NCBI GenBank assembly: GCA_963744875.1
Contig: CAVUVQ010000010.1
Span: 186,001-250,000, forward strand
Length of the DNA stretch: 64,000 bases
Direction: 5' to 3'
Origin: JACDAE01 sp963744875
GTDB taxonomy: Bacteria; Chloroflexota; Ktedonobacteria; Ktedonobacterales; Ktedonobacteraceae
Below are positions 55,346 to 64,000 of the stretch, piece after piece. The stretch's first letter is position 1, and every line of letters begins with the position of its first letter. The position numbers were made by a program, and so were the translations under genes. Under the pieces are notes generated by a model. The model worked only from the letters and a program-made list of their open reading frames with translations, was not told the DNA's origin and made no database searches.

Positions 55346-56251
55346 ATGTGGATGCGCCTGAGACGATCAGAACTCTCGACTCCCGCCAGCAATGAACGTA
55401 TGATAGCTAAAGCTGTTGCCAGCAATGCCGATCTGGTATTTCTTGATCTTGAAGATTCTGTCTCTCCCAACGAAAAGGTCGCAGCACGTGCGAAAGTGAT
55501 CAATGCGCTTAAGACGCTGGACTGGGGCAAAAAGACGCGTGCATACCGCATCAACGACCTGGAGACCGAGTATGCTTACCAGGATATCATCTCCGTGGTT
55601 GAGGAAGCGGGTGCGTACATTGATGTTATTATCGTCCCCAAGGTAAAGTCGGCGAAGGATGTCTGGTGGGTCGATGTGTTGCTGACACAGATCGAGAAAC
55701 GCTTGAAGTTGCCGCATCGCATTGGCCTTGAGGTGCTCATTGAAGAGGTAGAAGCCATCGTCAACATAGAAGAGATCGCGCTGGCCAGTCCGCGCCTGGA
55801 AGCATTGATCTTCGGTCCAGGCGACTATAGCGCCTCGCAAGGAATGGATAGCAGGGTGATCGAAGGTCATGTCGATGATTATCCGGGTGATCCCTGGCAT
55901 TATGTACGCAACAAAATCGCCATTGCCGCACGCATTGCGCGCATTGATGCGATTGATGGAGCATATGCGGACTTCAAAAATCCGGCGGGCTATCGCCGGG
56001 AGTGTACATACGCGCATGTGCTGGGCTTTAACGGCAAATGGGCCATTCACCCCAATCAGATTGATCTTGCAAACCAGGCGTTCTCTCCAACACCCGCAGA
56101 GGTGGATTATGCACATCGCCTGGATGCCGCCTATCGTGAAGCTCAGGAGCAGGGAATCGGTGCCATCGCCTTCGAGGGCAAGATGGTCGATGTCGCTATC
56201 GTGAGAAGCGTGCGCAACGTTTTGCAGAAAGCCGATCTTATTGGGATGTAG
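55346..56251 (+). CDS. CitE/HpcH-family CoA-ester lyase (malyl-CoA lyase-like)
   Basis: 301 residues; AAAGGGGG lies 4 bp before the ATG at 55346. RRSELSTPASNERMIAKAV, ADLVFLDLEDSVSPNEKVAAR and RINDLETEYAYQDI are typical of the malyl-CoA/beta-methylmalyl-CoA lyase group; GLEVLIEEVEAIVNIEEIA and IFGPGDYSAS supply the metal-binding acids, and GFNGKWAIHPNQI closes the barrel. Such enzymes split malyl-CoA to acetyl-CoA and glyoxylate. No other carbon-fixation or glyoxylate genes are in the window. A LysR regulator lies immediately upstream. Confidence 0.87.
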   Translation: MWMRLRRSELSTPASNERMIAKAVASNADLVFLDLEDSVSPNEKVAARAKVINALKTLDWGKKTRAYRINDLETEYAYQDIISVVEEAGAYIDVIIVPKVKSAKDVWWVDVLLTQIEKRLKLPHRIGLEVLIEEVEAIVNIEEIALASPRLEALIFGPGDYSASQGMDSRVIEGHVDDYPGDPWHYVRNKIAIAARIARIDAIDGAYADFKNPAGYRRECTYAHVLGFNGKWAIHPNQIDLANQAFSPTPAEVDYAHRLDAAYREAQEQGIGAIAFEGKMVDVAIVRSVRNVLQKADLIGM

Positions 56252-56260
56252 GGGCCCGAT
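56252..56260. repeat. Trace of TAGGGAC-type repeat at a convergent junction
   Basis: 'gtaggggcccgatttatcc' (56249-56267) overlaps the stop of the lyase gene and the end of the small gene opposite; it is the left end of the repeat family only. Confidence 0.35.
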
Positions 56261-56482
56261 TTATCCTATAACATCAATATAAAGTTCACAAACCACCTGG
56301 GTAGCTTCTTTGGGGCCTATATACTGGGTAAGTTGATCATAATAACTATCCACACGTTTCATACGAGCATCGATAAATGCATGTTTTGTGGAGCCACATG
56401 CAAAGCCAGTCAGACCACGTTTCATAGCTTCATACTCTTCTGTAATTCTCTGGCGGAGTTGGGCGACTTCACTCTGTGCCAT
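56261..56482 (-). CDS. Small conserved-looking helical protein, unknown function
   Basis: 73 residues, MAQSEVAQLRQRITEEYEAMKRGLTGFACGSTKHAFIDARMKRVDS..., predicted all-helical and partly amphipathic. A perfect GGGAGG lies 7 bp upstream, which supports a real gene. No domain or metal motif recognised. It converges on the lyase gene. Confidence 0.72.
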   Translation of the reverse strand: MAQSEVAQLRQRITEEYEAMKRGLTGFACGSTKHAFIDARMKRVDSYYDQLTQYIGPKEATQVVCELYIDVIG

Positions 56483-56622
56483 AAGGGACCTCCCAGGAGG
56501 CTGAAAAAGGACGCTCTACGTACTATTGCTATGCTGCACTTTTTACGACTAAAGAAGTTTTTTCTGCTTATGTCAAAGTAAACGCAGAACTGAGGCCATT
56601 TTTCGCAGATGCCCGCTTGTTC

Positions 56623-57306
56623 TTACGGCAGGTTGGTAATATTGATGCCATGTGCAAAGATCCGGTAGCCTGCGGCAGCGGCCAGCGCGAGGGAGGCTGC
56701 ATTCTCCGCCAGGGCACTGTAGATTGGAATAAGGTTTTCACCTAGCACTGCATGGGTCCATAAGATAGTTGCGGCAAGGGCATAACCCTGACGACGAGCT
56801 TCCGGCAGCGTTTCTATACCCAATTCGCACGCTTCAGGGGTGCGACGCGAACTGTGAGCTATGCAGAGCAAACGACCATTGCGAACCGTACCAAAGAGGG
56901 GTTCGCGACCATGTTCAAAAAAATATTGAGCTGCTCCTGGTTGAAACGCTTCAACCACGTCTCGTTCAGTGATGGGTTGGGCCAACTGTTGAGCCTGCGT
57001 CAATGTCATTCTGGATTGCCCTGTGAACTTAAGGGCAACCTCGCGCTCTATTCCCATCTCACCTGCTTGCCTGGAATGTGTCAGGGCTGCTTCTGCTTGC
57101 TTAAGGAGGATTTGACGTGTCGAGGCATCCACATCTGCGTGCCAGATAGAGATGCGCTCGTTGGCTAGCCGGGCAATGTAGAGCAACCAGGGAGGTTGAT
57201 TGCTGCTCCTGGCTATCTCGATATCATTTTGTATAATGGGTGGGAGTTGGATATCCCATACTGCTTCCATATGCAGGCGGCATAGCGTTCGATCATCGAA
57301 TACCAT
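56623..57306 (-). CDS. GNAT-family N-acetyltransferase-like protein
   Basis: About 227 residues from the ATG at 57306; a TTG at 57342 would add 12. The C-terminal half has the acetyl-CoA fold of FR47-like GNATs: RTPEACELGIETLPEARRQGYALAATILWTHAVL (with the R-x-x-G-Y/L-A loop) and IYSALAENAASLALAAAAGYRIF. The first half is a helical region peculiar to Chloroflexota/Firmicutes members. It transfers an acetyl group to an unknown amine. Confidence 0.78.
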   Translation of the reverse strand: MVFDDRTLCRLHMEAVWDIQLPPIIQNDIEIARSSNQPPWLLYIARLANERISIWHADVDASTRQILLKQAEAALTHSRQAGEMGIEREVALKFTGQSRMTLTQAQQLAQPITERDVVEAFQPGAAQYFFEHGREPLFGTVRNGRLLCIAHSSRRTPEACELGIETLPEARRQGYALAATILWTHAVLGENLIPIYSALAENAASLALAAAAGYRIFAHGINITNLP

Positions 57307-57689
57307 ATTTTCAGTACCCCCAAGCGGGTCGAGAAGAAACAATTGCTCCTGCCGCCTTCAACGAGGAAAGTATACCTCTCAAACCCGAAGAGGTCAAGGA
57401 AAATACACTAAGAACAGGACATTCCAATTCTCGGACTGAAGGCACATTTGCGCTACAAGGCAGCCGGGCTTATTGCGTTGCACTCCATCGCGTCCCTACT
57501 CACCCATCCAAATTTCCTGCTAAATTCGTCACCTGGAACGCAATTTCACTGAAATTTCTGTAGATTTAGTCCTTGCCACATCTCTACTGCTACGCTATTA
57601 TATAGAAGGATTCAGTCATGACATTATAGATGATCAATTCGTCACCTGCACACTTAGAAAAAATGTGCCGAATAAGGGATAATAAAATT
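57307..57689. other. Divergent intergenic region with repeat fragment
   Basis: About 380 bp between the GNAT gene and hemE. 'gttgcactccatcgcgtccctac' (57479-57500) is a piece of the TAGGGAC-type repeat. The rest holds the hemE promoter; no gene is evident. Confidence 0.4.
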
Positions 57690-58802
57690 ATGCAAATACA
57701 TACATCTCCAACCGATGACAAACCAGCCAATGAGCAAGGGCGCAATAAATTAGGACCATACAATACCAATGCACGTTTTTTACGGGCTTGTGCTGGGCAA
57801 GCGGTTGATACTACACCCATCTGGTTAATGCGGCAGGCGGGTCGCTATATGGCTGAATACCGCGCTCTACGGGAAAAATATGGCATTCTGGAGATCATCA
57901 AAGCTCCGGAATTGGCCTGCGAAGTAACTATGCAACCCATCAAAGCGTTTGAGCTTGACGCTGCCATCATCTTCGCCGACATCTTGCCTCCCCTCGAAGG
58001 TATGGGATTGCAACTGACATTTGGCAAGGGTGAGGGACCCATCATCCATAATCCCATCCGTACCAGTGCTGATGTAGATGCTTTGCGCATCCTCCCTCCA
58101 CAAGAAAGTCTCTGGTTTACATTGGAGGCAATCAAGCTGGCACGCCAGGAACTGGACGGTCGTAATGTGCCGCTCATCGGCTTCAGTGGCGCACCCTTTA
58201 CGCTCGCCTCTTATGCCATCGAAGGTGGAGGCAGTCGCAACTACCTCCATGCAAAAGGATTGATGATGAGTGAGCCAACAACCTGGCACCGACTGATGGA
58301 GAAGCTAAGTGAAGTTGTCGGTCAATACTTGCTGGCCCAGGCTCAAGCAGGTGCACAGGCACTACAACTCTTCGATAGCTGGGTTGGTGCACTCAGTCCC
58401 GCCGATTACCGAGAGTACGTCCTGCCATATAGTCGCCGCGCGATAGAGATTGCTCGTCAGGGCAACGTGCCGATCATTCACTTTAGCACCAATACCAGCA
58501 GCATGCTTGATCTGATACAGGAAGCAGGTGGCGACGTGATCGGCGTCGACTGGCACATCGATCTGGCGAAGGCGTGGCAACAACTTGGTCATACGGTAGC
58601 AATCCAGGGCAATCTCGATCCCGTCGCCCTCTTTGCACCCTGGCCCGAATTACAGAAGCGTGCCCAACTGATCCTCGATCAGGCGGCCAATCGGCCCGGC
58701 CACATTTTCAATCTGGGTCATGGCATCCTACCAGGTACACCCATCGATAATGTACGACGCCTGATCGATTTCGTGCATACCTATAGCGTCTCCAAAATCT
58801 AG
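57690..58802 (+). CDS. hemE: Uroporphyrinogen decarboxylase
   Basis: About 370 residues from the ATG at 57690 (AAGGGA 10 bp upstream); an ATG at 57630 is also in frame. TPIWLMRQAGRYMAEYRALR is the first UroD signature and GFSGAPFTLASYAIEGGGS the second. It removes four carboxyl groups from uroporphyrinogen III to give coproporphyrinogen III in haem synthesis, in the cytoplasm. hemF follows after 15 bp, so the two consecutive steps are one operon. Confidence 0.95.
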   Translation: MQIHTSPTDDKPANEQGRNKLGPYNTNARFLRACAGQAVDTTPIWLMRQAGRYMAEYRALREKYGILEIIKAPELACEVTMQPIKAFELDAAIIFADILPPLEGMGLQLTFGKGEGPIIHNPIRTSADVDALRILPPQESLWFTLEAIKLARQELDGRNVPLIGFSGAPFTLASYAIEGGGSRNYLHAKGLMMSEPTTWHRLMEKLSEVVGQYLLAQAQAGAQALQLFDSWVGALSPADYREYVLPYSRRAIEIARQGNVPIIHFSTNTSSMLDLIQEAGGDVIGVDWHIDLAKAWQQLGHTVAIQGNLDPVALFAPWPELQKRAQLILDQAANRPGHIFNLGHGILPGTPIDNVRRLIDFVHTYSVSKI

Positions 58803-58817
58803 GATAGAGATCAGATT

Positions 58818-59747
58818 ATGTCGTTTATAAACGAAACGATGCGTACACGCATGGAAACAATGCTACAAAGGTCGCAAAACATCATCTGCCAATCGCTCGC
58901 ACAACTGGATGGAACTAGCTTTCACGAAGAAACGTGGACGCGAGATGGTGGTGGCGGCGGCATCATCCGCGTCCTCCAGAACGGCAATGTCTTTGAAAAA
59001 GCAGGCGTCAGCACGTCTACCGTGAGCGGCATGTTAAGCAGAGAGGCCGCTCAGACAGCCAGAATTGGCGGTGGGCAGTTTGTTGAAGACAAAATACCCT
59101 TCTTCATTACCAGCATCAGCCTGATCATCCATCCCCGTAATCCATTTGTACCAACCACCCATGCCCACTATCGATATTCCGAGCAGGGCGATGGCACAAC
59201 TCCTGGCTCCTGGTCGTTCAGCGGAAGTGCCGACCTGACGCCGTGCTATCTCTTTGAGGAGGATGCTATACACTTCCATCGTCTCCATAAGGAAGCGTGC
59301 GACCGCTATGATTCAGCCTTCTATCCGCGCTTCAAGCAAGCGTGCGACAAGTATTTCTACCTGCCGCATCGCAAAGAGCATCGTGGCATCGGCGGCATTT
59401 TCCTGGGCAATCTCAATGAATACGATAGGGAGATGCTCTCCGCACTGACGACAAGCTGCGCCGAAGCATTCTTGCCAGCCTATCTGCCAATTGTAGAGCG
59501 GCGCAAGGATCTGCCCTTTACAGAGCAACATCTGCGCTGGCAACGCCTACGTCGTGGCCGTTACGTCGAGTTTAATCTGATCTATGATCGTGGCACCGCC
59601 TTTGGCCTCAAGACGGGTGGACGTATAGAAAGCATTCTTATGTCTCTTCCTCTCGTCGCTGGTTGGGAATATGATTACCATCCCGAACCTTGGAGCGAGG
59701 AAGCACGGATGTTGGAAGTTTTGCAAAAACCCAGGCAGTGGGTGTAA
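58818..59747 (+). CDS. hemF: Oxygen-dependent coproporphyrinogen III oxidase
   Basis: 309 residues, full length. TWTRDGGGGGIIRVLQNGNVFEKAGV, WSFSGSADLTPCYLFEEDAIHFH, GIGGIFLGNL and RGRYVEFNLIYDRGTAFGLKTGGRIESILMSLP are the HemF signatures. It uses O2 to decarboxylate two propionates, giving protoporphyrinogen IX, and so indicates an aerobic life style. It sits directly behind hemE. Confidence 0.95.
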   Translation: MSFINETMRTRMETMLQRSQNIICQSLAQLDGTSFHEETWTRDGGGGGIIRVLQNGNVFEKAGVSTSTVSGMLSREAAQTARIGGGQFVEDKIPFFITSISLIIHPRNPFVPTTHAHYRYSEQGDGTTPGSWSFSGSADLTPCYLFEEDAIHFHRLHKEACDRYDSAFYPRFKQACDKYFYLPHRKEHRGIGGIFLGNLNEYDREMLSALTTSCAEAFLPAYLPIVERRKDLPFTEQHLRWQRLRRGRYVEFNLIYDRGTAFGLKTGGRIESILMSLPLVAGWEYDYHPEPWSEEARMLEVLQKPRQWV

Positions 59748-59824
59748 CTAAAGAATCCTCAAAAATGGCCGATGAAGAAGAGGGGAAATAGATATGATAG
59801 CTCTTATTCTTCTTGAGGTCTCTG

Positions 59825-61703
59825 ATGAAACTTTTTTTCCGGTCGTTCCAATCCTGGTGGTTTAGCACCATGACACCAGTTTGTACTCCTTTGACGACGC
59901 TTGCGCAACGGGAAGTCATGCGCAAACGGCGACTTTTCAGCCTTATGCTGCTCATATCTCTGATAATAAGCCTGGGATATATAGTATACGCAGGTGTCAC
60001 TTCATTTACGAATCAAATACCTATTAGTAGTTTAGGAACAGCCCTTATTCTATTTGCCTTCTGGCTCAACCGCCAGGGATACCTCAAAATCGCCTGCACT
60101 GTCTTTTATTTCGGAACTGAACTAACCACTCTCATGGGGGCACAAGCGACCTCTTTAAGAGATCCGCTTCTTCTCTTATGGACCTGTTTCTTAATAACGA
60201 TTTTCCTGGTATGCCTGGGGTTCTTTGTCCCTGCATGGATGATCTTCCTGAGTGCTATAATCGAAAACCTCTTGCTTTTCTGGTCTCTGCTCATCGTCAA
60301 TCATGCTCAAATCGCGCTACTGTTATCAGGTTCAGAGCTTCAACATGCACTTATCTATCTCTGTATGTTGATTTATGCGAGTAGCTTCCTGGGCATCTTT
60401 TACGCATTAACAACAAAAAGAGCTGTCACCCAGGCTGACCGGGCTGTCGAACTAGAGCAGGCGCACCAGGTCATTTCGGAAGCATATACCCATCTGGAAG
60501 AAGCTCATACGATGATCCAGATGCAAGCCTTGACCGATGGATTGACGGGTCTGCCCAATCACGGTGCCATCATCAAGCAGATTGAGGCGGAAATCCTGCA
60601 TTGCCAGACGACTCAACGCGATTGTGCAATCATCTTTGTCGATATCGATCATTTTAAGAGCATCAATGATACCTGGGGTCATGCGGCGGGCGATATCGCC
60701 TTGTATACGGTGGGACAACGGCTACGCGAGGGCATTCGCAAGGACGACAGTATTGGACGCTATGGAGGCGAAGAGTTCGCGATCCTGCTCTCGAATATCG
60801 AACAATCAGAGGCGTTCGATGTGGCCGAACGTCTGCGTTGCTCCATCGCTGAGGAACCCTGTTTATGGCAGCGCGAGGAGGGGCAACCTGTGGTCCGCAT
60901 CCCCCTTACGGCCAGCTTTGGTCTGGCATGCTACCCCCTTGATGGACTCATCGCCAGGGAACTGCTTGAAACGGCTGATGCTGCAATGTACACGGCTAAA
61001 CACACCGGGCGCAATCGGGTCTGCCTTCCAGATGAGGTGGATGTGGCGTTGATTAAGGAGAGCAAGAGCCGACAACTTTCGCAGTATACCGAGCAGAAAA
61101 TCCTTCAGACGATTTCAACGATGGCAACGTATCCACGATCAGGAAACACAGGCACACGCGAACCGCATGATGCGATTGGCCGAAGCCACCATGCGCGTAC
61201 TGGGCAGATCCGAAGACGAGATCGTGCTGGTTCGCCTGGCAGCGCAATTGCATGATATTGGCAAAATCGGGATTCCAGAAGCCATCTTACATAAGCCCGC
61301 CCCCCTTACAGAAGAGGAATGGGAGATTATGCGTAGCCATCCACAGATAGGTCAGCAGATCCTCACCCAGGCAAAAGGACAATTTGGACTCGTTTCGCAT
61401 ATTGTAGTAGCTCATCATGAACGCTGGGATGGACAGGGCTATCCCTATCGGTTGGCTCAGCAGGAGATTCCACTGGGAGCGCGTATTCTCTCAGTGATTG
61501 ATGCTTATGATGCAATGACCTCGTCGCGTCCTTACCGGGAAGCGCTTTCGGATGAAATAGCACGCACAGAACTCCAGCGCTGTGCAGGCACCCAGTTTGA
61601 CCCGCAGGTAGTCGATGCCTTCTTACAGGTGCTACAAGTACAAGAGACACACGCGAACATTGTTCCCGCTTCTACCTCTCGAGAAAAATCTTCACTACAT
61701 TGA
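59825..61703 (+). CDS. Membrane GGDEF / HD-GYP hybrid for cyclic-di-GMP turnover (frameshifted)
   Basis: GAGGT before the ATG at 59825. Six membrane helices (~37-200) and a short coiled segment lead to a GGDEF domain (DGLTGLPNHGAIIKQIE, IIFVDIDHFKSINDTWGHAAGD, RYGGEEF), which keeps the catalytic G-G-E-E-F. An extra T near 61129-61131 breaks the frame; the other frame continues HDQETQAHANRMMRLAEA, LHDIGKIGIPEAIL and HHERWDGQGYP, a full HD-GYP phosphodiesterase. So one protein carries both c-di-GMP-making and c-di-GMP-degrading domains. As read, the first frame stops at 61255. About 625 residues joined. Confidence 0.88.
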
Positions 61704-61920
61704 GTCGAGATGAACAAACAGATCAATACTTTGCACAAGGGTAATAAGGGGCGAGATAACAAAACCTTAAGCATTCCTTACCACTTCTTGAAGGATTCTT
61801 TACTTTCTCCTGATACGATATTTGTATGGTTGTAGCAACATAGGTCGTTTGTGGTTGATAGGGACAGAGTGGCAGGGCATAGAAAACTCCAAAGCTACCC
61901 ATATATAAGAAGGTAAGCTC
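61704..61920. other. Intergenic region upstream of the sigma factor
   Basis: About 215 bp, AT-rich, no gene or strong repeat. It should contain the sigma-factor promoter. Confidence 0.35.
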
Positions 61921-62565
61921 ATGCATACACAAACATATATCGATACACTGTCTCCCGATACATCTGATAGTATCCTGGTGAAACATATTGCAGATGGAAA
62001 CGAGGAAGCGTTTGAAATTCTGGTGTCCCGCTATCAAACGCCACTTTTTCACTTCATTCGTCGTTGTATTAAAGACTACGAACTGGCACATGATATATTG
62101 CAACACGTCTTCTTCCAACTCTATCTGCACGTTCCCAAGCTGAGCGCTAATCTTTCCACGCTCCGCACCAGAGAACCTGTCAAATCCTGGCTATACCAGG
62201 TTGCCTGGAACCGTTGTATGGATGAACTGCGTAAGAAACGGCCGCTTCTCTTCTCAGAGCTGGAGTTCGGCGAAGAGGACGAAGAATGGTCATTTCTGGA
62301 AATGATACCCGATCCGCGCCCATTGCCAGAGGAGCTGGCGGAGCGATCAGACATGCAAAGAAGTCTGCAACAGGCTATTGAGGCGCTACCATCCAAATTT
62401 CGTTGTATCGTTCTTTTACGTTACACATCGGGGCTTACATTTGTAGAAATCGGGGAGATGCTGAATATTCCACAGAATACAGCAAAAACTTATTTTCAGC
62501 GTGCACGCCCATTATTACGTACAGCTCTAGCGGCTCAGAGCCAACCTGTAACTCTCCGTCCATGA
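61921..62565 (+). CDS. ECF-type RNA polymerase sigma factor
   Basis: 214 residues. Region 2 (EEAFEILVSRYQTPLFHFIRRCIKDYELAHDILQHVFFQLY...VKSWLYQVAWNRCMDELRKK) and region 4 (ALPSKFRCIVLLRYTSGLTFVEIGEMLNIPQNTAKTYFQRARPLLR) are complete, with an acidic linker between. It directs RNA polymerase to stress or envelope genes. No anti-sigma gene follows; the S11 carboxypeptidase gene is convergent. Confidence 0.92.
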   Translation: MHTQTYIDTLSPDTSDSILVKHIADGNEEAFEILVSRYQTPLFHFIRRCIKDYELAHDILQHVFFQLYLHVPKLSANLSTLRTREPVKSWLYQVAWNRCMDELRKKRPLLFSELEFGEEDEEWSFLEMIPDPRPLPEELAERSDMQRSLQQAIEALPSKFRCIVLLRYTSGLTFVEIGEMLNIPQNTAKTYFQRARPLLRTALAAQSQPVTLRP

Positions 62566-62658
62566 GGGAGATGTGAGTAGAGGTGCACGCAAGGTGCACT
62601 GATTCCAACAAATGAGAGATGCACAAAAAATGATGCGTCAAAAATCGAGAAACGCATG

Positions 62659-62701
62659 TAAAACGGTAGGGACTCGATTGTATCGAGTCCCTACCGTTTT
62701 A
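62659..62701. terminator. TAGGGAC-type repeat as perfect 20-bp hairpin
   Basis: taaaacggtagggactcgat (62659-62678) is exactly complementary to 62682-62701, loop tgt. It lies between the converging sigma-factor and carboxypeptidase genes and is the shortest, most perfect member of the repeat family in the window. The stem's T-rich end gives a U-run on both strands. Confidence 0.85.
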
Positions 62702-62752
62702 AGTGTATGACAGGCATTGGAGTAGGTGACACCTCAACCCCATCACATTCCT

Positions 62753-64000
62753 CTATACCAGCTTACATTGCCTGCTAGATGTATTACATTGTAGCATACC
62801 CCGATCAAAGCGCTGACTCACCAGCGTCGTCTCGGATGCAGCAGGACTACTTTCAGGATAACCGAACTTTTGTAGACCACCATTCTTATCAAAATAATTA
62901 AGCATGATGCCTGAAATACTATAGCCCGTATATACATAATAGCGGCCAGCATCGGCGGTTGGAACGGTAATTGTTTTTGTATCTCTGGCAAAGTAGTTCC
63001 AATCGCTATCATAGGGGATTGGGCTGACGAGATCGCTATCATGTGGAGAAACCCACTGGAAGCTGTTAAAACCCCAGTTCATGAGGTCGCGCATATCTGT
63101 CCACCAGTCGTTCGTGTGCATGGTAACCCCGATCAGGTGATGATGGTTGCGTGTGACGGAGACGACCTGGATAAAATTGCTCGCGCCATCCCAACCTGGC
63201 TTGCCACCATCCACGCCTGGATACCACCAGAGAAACTGATTGCCATTAAACATCACGTGCTCCGCATGTTGCGCCGTTTTCGCCAGCGTATATTGCTTTG
63301 TGCCACTGATTTGATGCAGCAGAGGAATATTCATTACCACCTTGCCCAGCACTGCGAGATCGTGGGCACTGGAGTAATGGCCGTCCTCTAGCAATCCATG
63401 TGGATTCATGTAATGCGTATCGTGCAAGCCCAACTGCGCTGCACGCTGATTTATCATGTTCACGAACGTTGGTAAATTGCCACCAATGGCGTCGGCGACC
63501 GCAGTTGCAGCATCGTTGCCGGACATAAGAAACATGCCATAGAGCAACTCACGCAACGTATATGTCTCACCCTTTTTAATGCCCATTACAGAACTATCAG
63601 CAGCTAACTGATTAATGTCGTTACTGATGACATTATTAATGGTAATTTTCTGCTCTGGATTTCCCTTCTCAGCGGCCAGTAGCGCCGTCATAAGTTTGGT
63701 TGTGCTGAGCATGGGCAGGTGCATAAAGGGATTATGAGCGTAAAGTGTGGCACCTGTGTCGGCATCCAGCAGATAAGCTGAAGTCGCAAAAACTGGCGGT
63801 GCGGGATGAGTAGTATTGGCTGGCGTGATTGCGAGTGTGTGAGGATCTGAGGTAGAGCCGCCCGTAACCGACTGTACTCCACCAGAATTAGCAGGAGCAC
63901 TTCCAAAAATGAGCGTCATGGGATGATTATTATTTGTGATAGCATTAACGACCATAGGCGAAACAAGCAAAAGAACGACACCTATCGATATAACCAGCAT
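62753..64000 (-). CDS. D-alanyl-D-alanine carboxypeptidase (peptidase S11) with LGFP-like tail, 5' end at window edge
   Basis: At least 415 residues; the first codon seen is an ATG at the window edge, so the true start may lie outside. An N-terminal hydrophobic segment (signal or anchor) is followed by the S11 domain: LSTTKLMTAL (S-x-x-K), SGNDAAT (S-x-N) and GGKPGWDGASNF in place of K-T-G. It trims terminal D-Ala from peptidoglycan peptides outside the membrane. The last ~80 residues (YDSDWNYFARD...YFDKNGGLQKFGYPES...QRFDRGMLQC) resemble an LGFP-type wall-binding repeat. Confidence 0.88.
   Translation of the reverse strand: MLVISIGVVLLLVSPMVVNAITNNNHPMTLIFGSAPANSGGVQSVTGGSTSDPHTLAITPANTTHPAPPVFATSAYLLDADTGATLYAHNPFMHLPMLSTTKLMTALLAAEKGNPEQKITINNVISNDINQLAADSSVMGIKKGETYTLRELLYGMFLMSGNDAATAVADAIGGNLPTFVNMINQRAAQLGLHDTHYMNPHGLLEDGHYSSAHDLAVLGKVVMNIPLLHQISGTKQYTLAKTAQHAEHVMFNGNQFLWWYPGVDGGKPGWDGASNFIQVVSVTRNHHHLIGVTMHTNDWWTDMRDLMNWGFNSFQWVSPHDSDLVSPIPYDSDWNYFARDTKTITVPTADAGRYYVYTGYSISGIMLNYFDKNGGLQKFGYPESSPAASETTLVSQRFDRGMLQCNTSSRQCKLV

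Noticed and set aside
55367..56116. 249-residue minus-strand frame
   Set aside because: Antisense shadow of the CitE-like lyase, which has strong family motifs over the same bases.
1..64000. CRISPR array, tRNA or rRNA genes
   Set aside because: No regularly spaced direct repeats and no tRNA-like GTTCGANNC arm outside coding regions were seen when reading through the intergenic parts.

Overview
The window reads like a chromosome segment of a soil-type Ktedonobacteria-like Chloroflexota. This is an inference from the gene mix, not a measurement: APC permease with a large soluble tail, FHA-ABC transporter, TIR-TPR protein, secreted GH5 with a Pro/Thr linker, tandem EXPERA/DUF1295 genes, single-membrane lipoproteins and no outer-membrane proteins. 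I found no rRNA, tRNA, CRISPR array, transposase or prophage gene. Genes are mostly single or in short operons on both strands. Many convergent pairs are separated by long, almost perfect inverted repeats.

Layout: 1-2.9 kb, a partial GH3 beta-glucosidase, a small SHOCT membrane protein and an MFS exporter. 3-7.8 kb, a TIR-TPR protein with a membrane-anchored zinc-ribbon/periplasmic-binding protein, then a membrane-anchored HNH protein. 8-14.7 kb, a geranylgeranyl-reductase-like flavoprotein, a GH3 hexosaminidase, a HicA/HicB locus with a second hicB and a hicA remnant, a DUF3267 metalloprotease, an HTH/GAF-like regulator and RNase Z. 14.8-24 kb, two membrane hydrolases, prephenate dehydratase facing an ACT protein, NudC, an MFS transporter and an EXPERA+DUF1295 pair. 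24.3-35 kb, a paralogue of the HTH regulator, an unusual His/Asp-rich membrane protein with a YtkA-like partner, a sugar kinase, a three-FHA ABC transporter, a Fur box-fur-VIT iron operon, and a nucleoside phosphorylase-TIR fusion. 35.5-37.7 kb, a lone atpE, an ATPase+TOPRIM-like pair and a MarR-like fragment. 38-46.9 kb, GH5 cellulase, a reductase, a methyltransferase, metG with a long leader containing a terminator, DUF6624, dienelactone hydrolase and phospholipase D. 47-64 kb, APC permease, secreted proteins, aldehyde dehydrogenase, LysR with a CitE-like lyase, hemE-hemF, GGDEF/HD-GYP, an ECF sigma factor and an S11 carboxypeptidase.

Ten otherwise normal genes, including metG, are each split by one-base frameshifts (two in the GH5 gene). 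That density points to uncorrected indel errors in the assembly more than to gene decay, so I annotate them as single genes with the shift positions.

The most interesting signals are: the nucleoside phosphorylase-TIR fusion in which the predicted catalytic TIR glutamate is glutamine, while the TIR-TPR protein keeps it; the TIR-TPR/extracellular-binding-protein pair; the ATPase-TOPRIM cassette with apparent scars on both sides; a membrane protein with a duplicated D-W-H-G-D-W-P-H motif; and the hicA ghost between two hicB genes.
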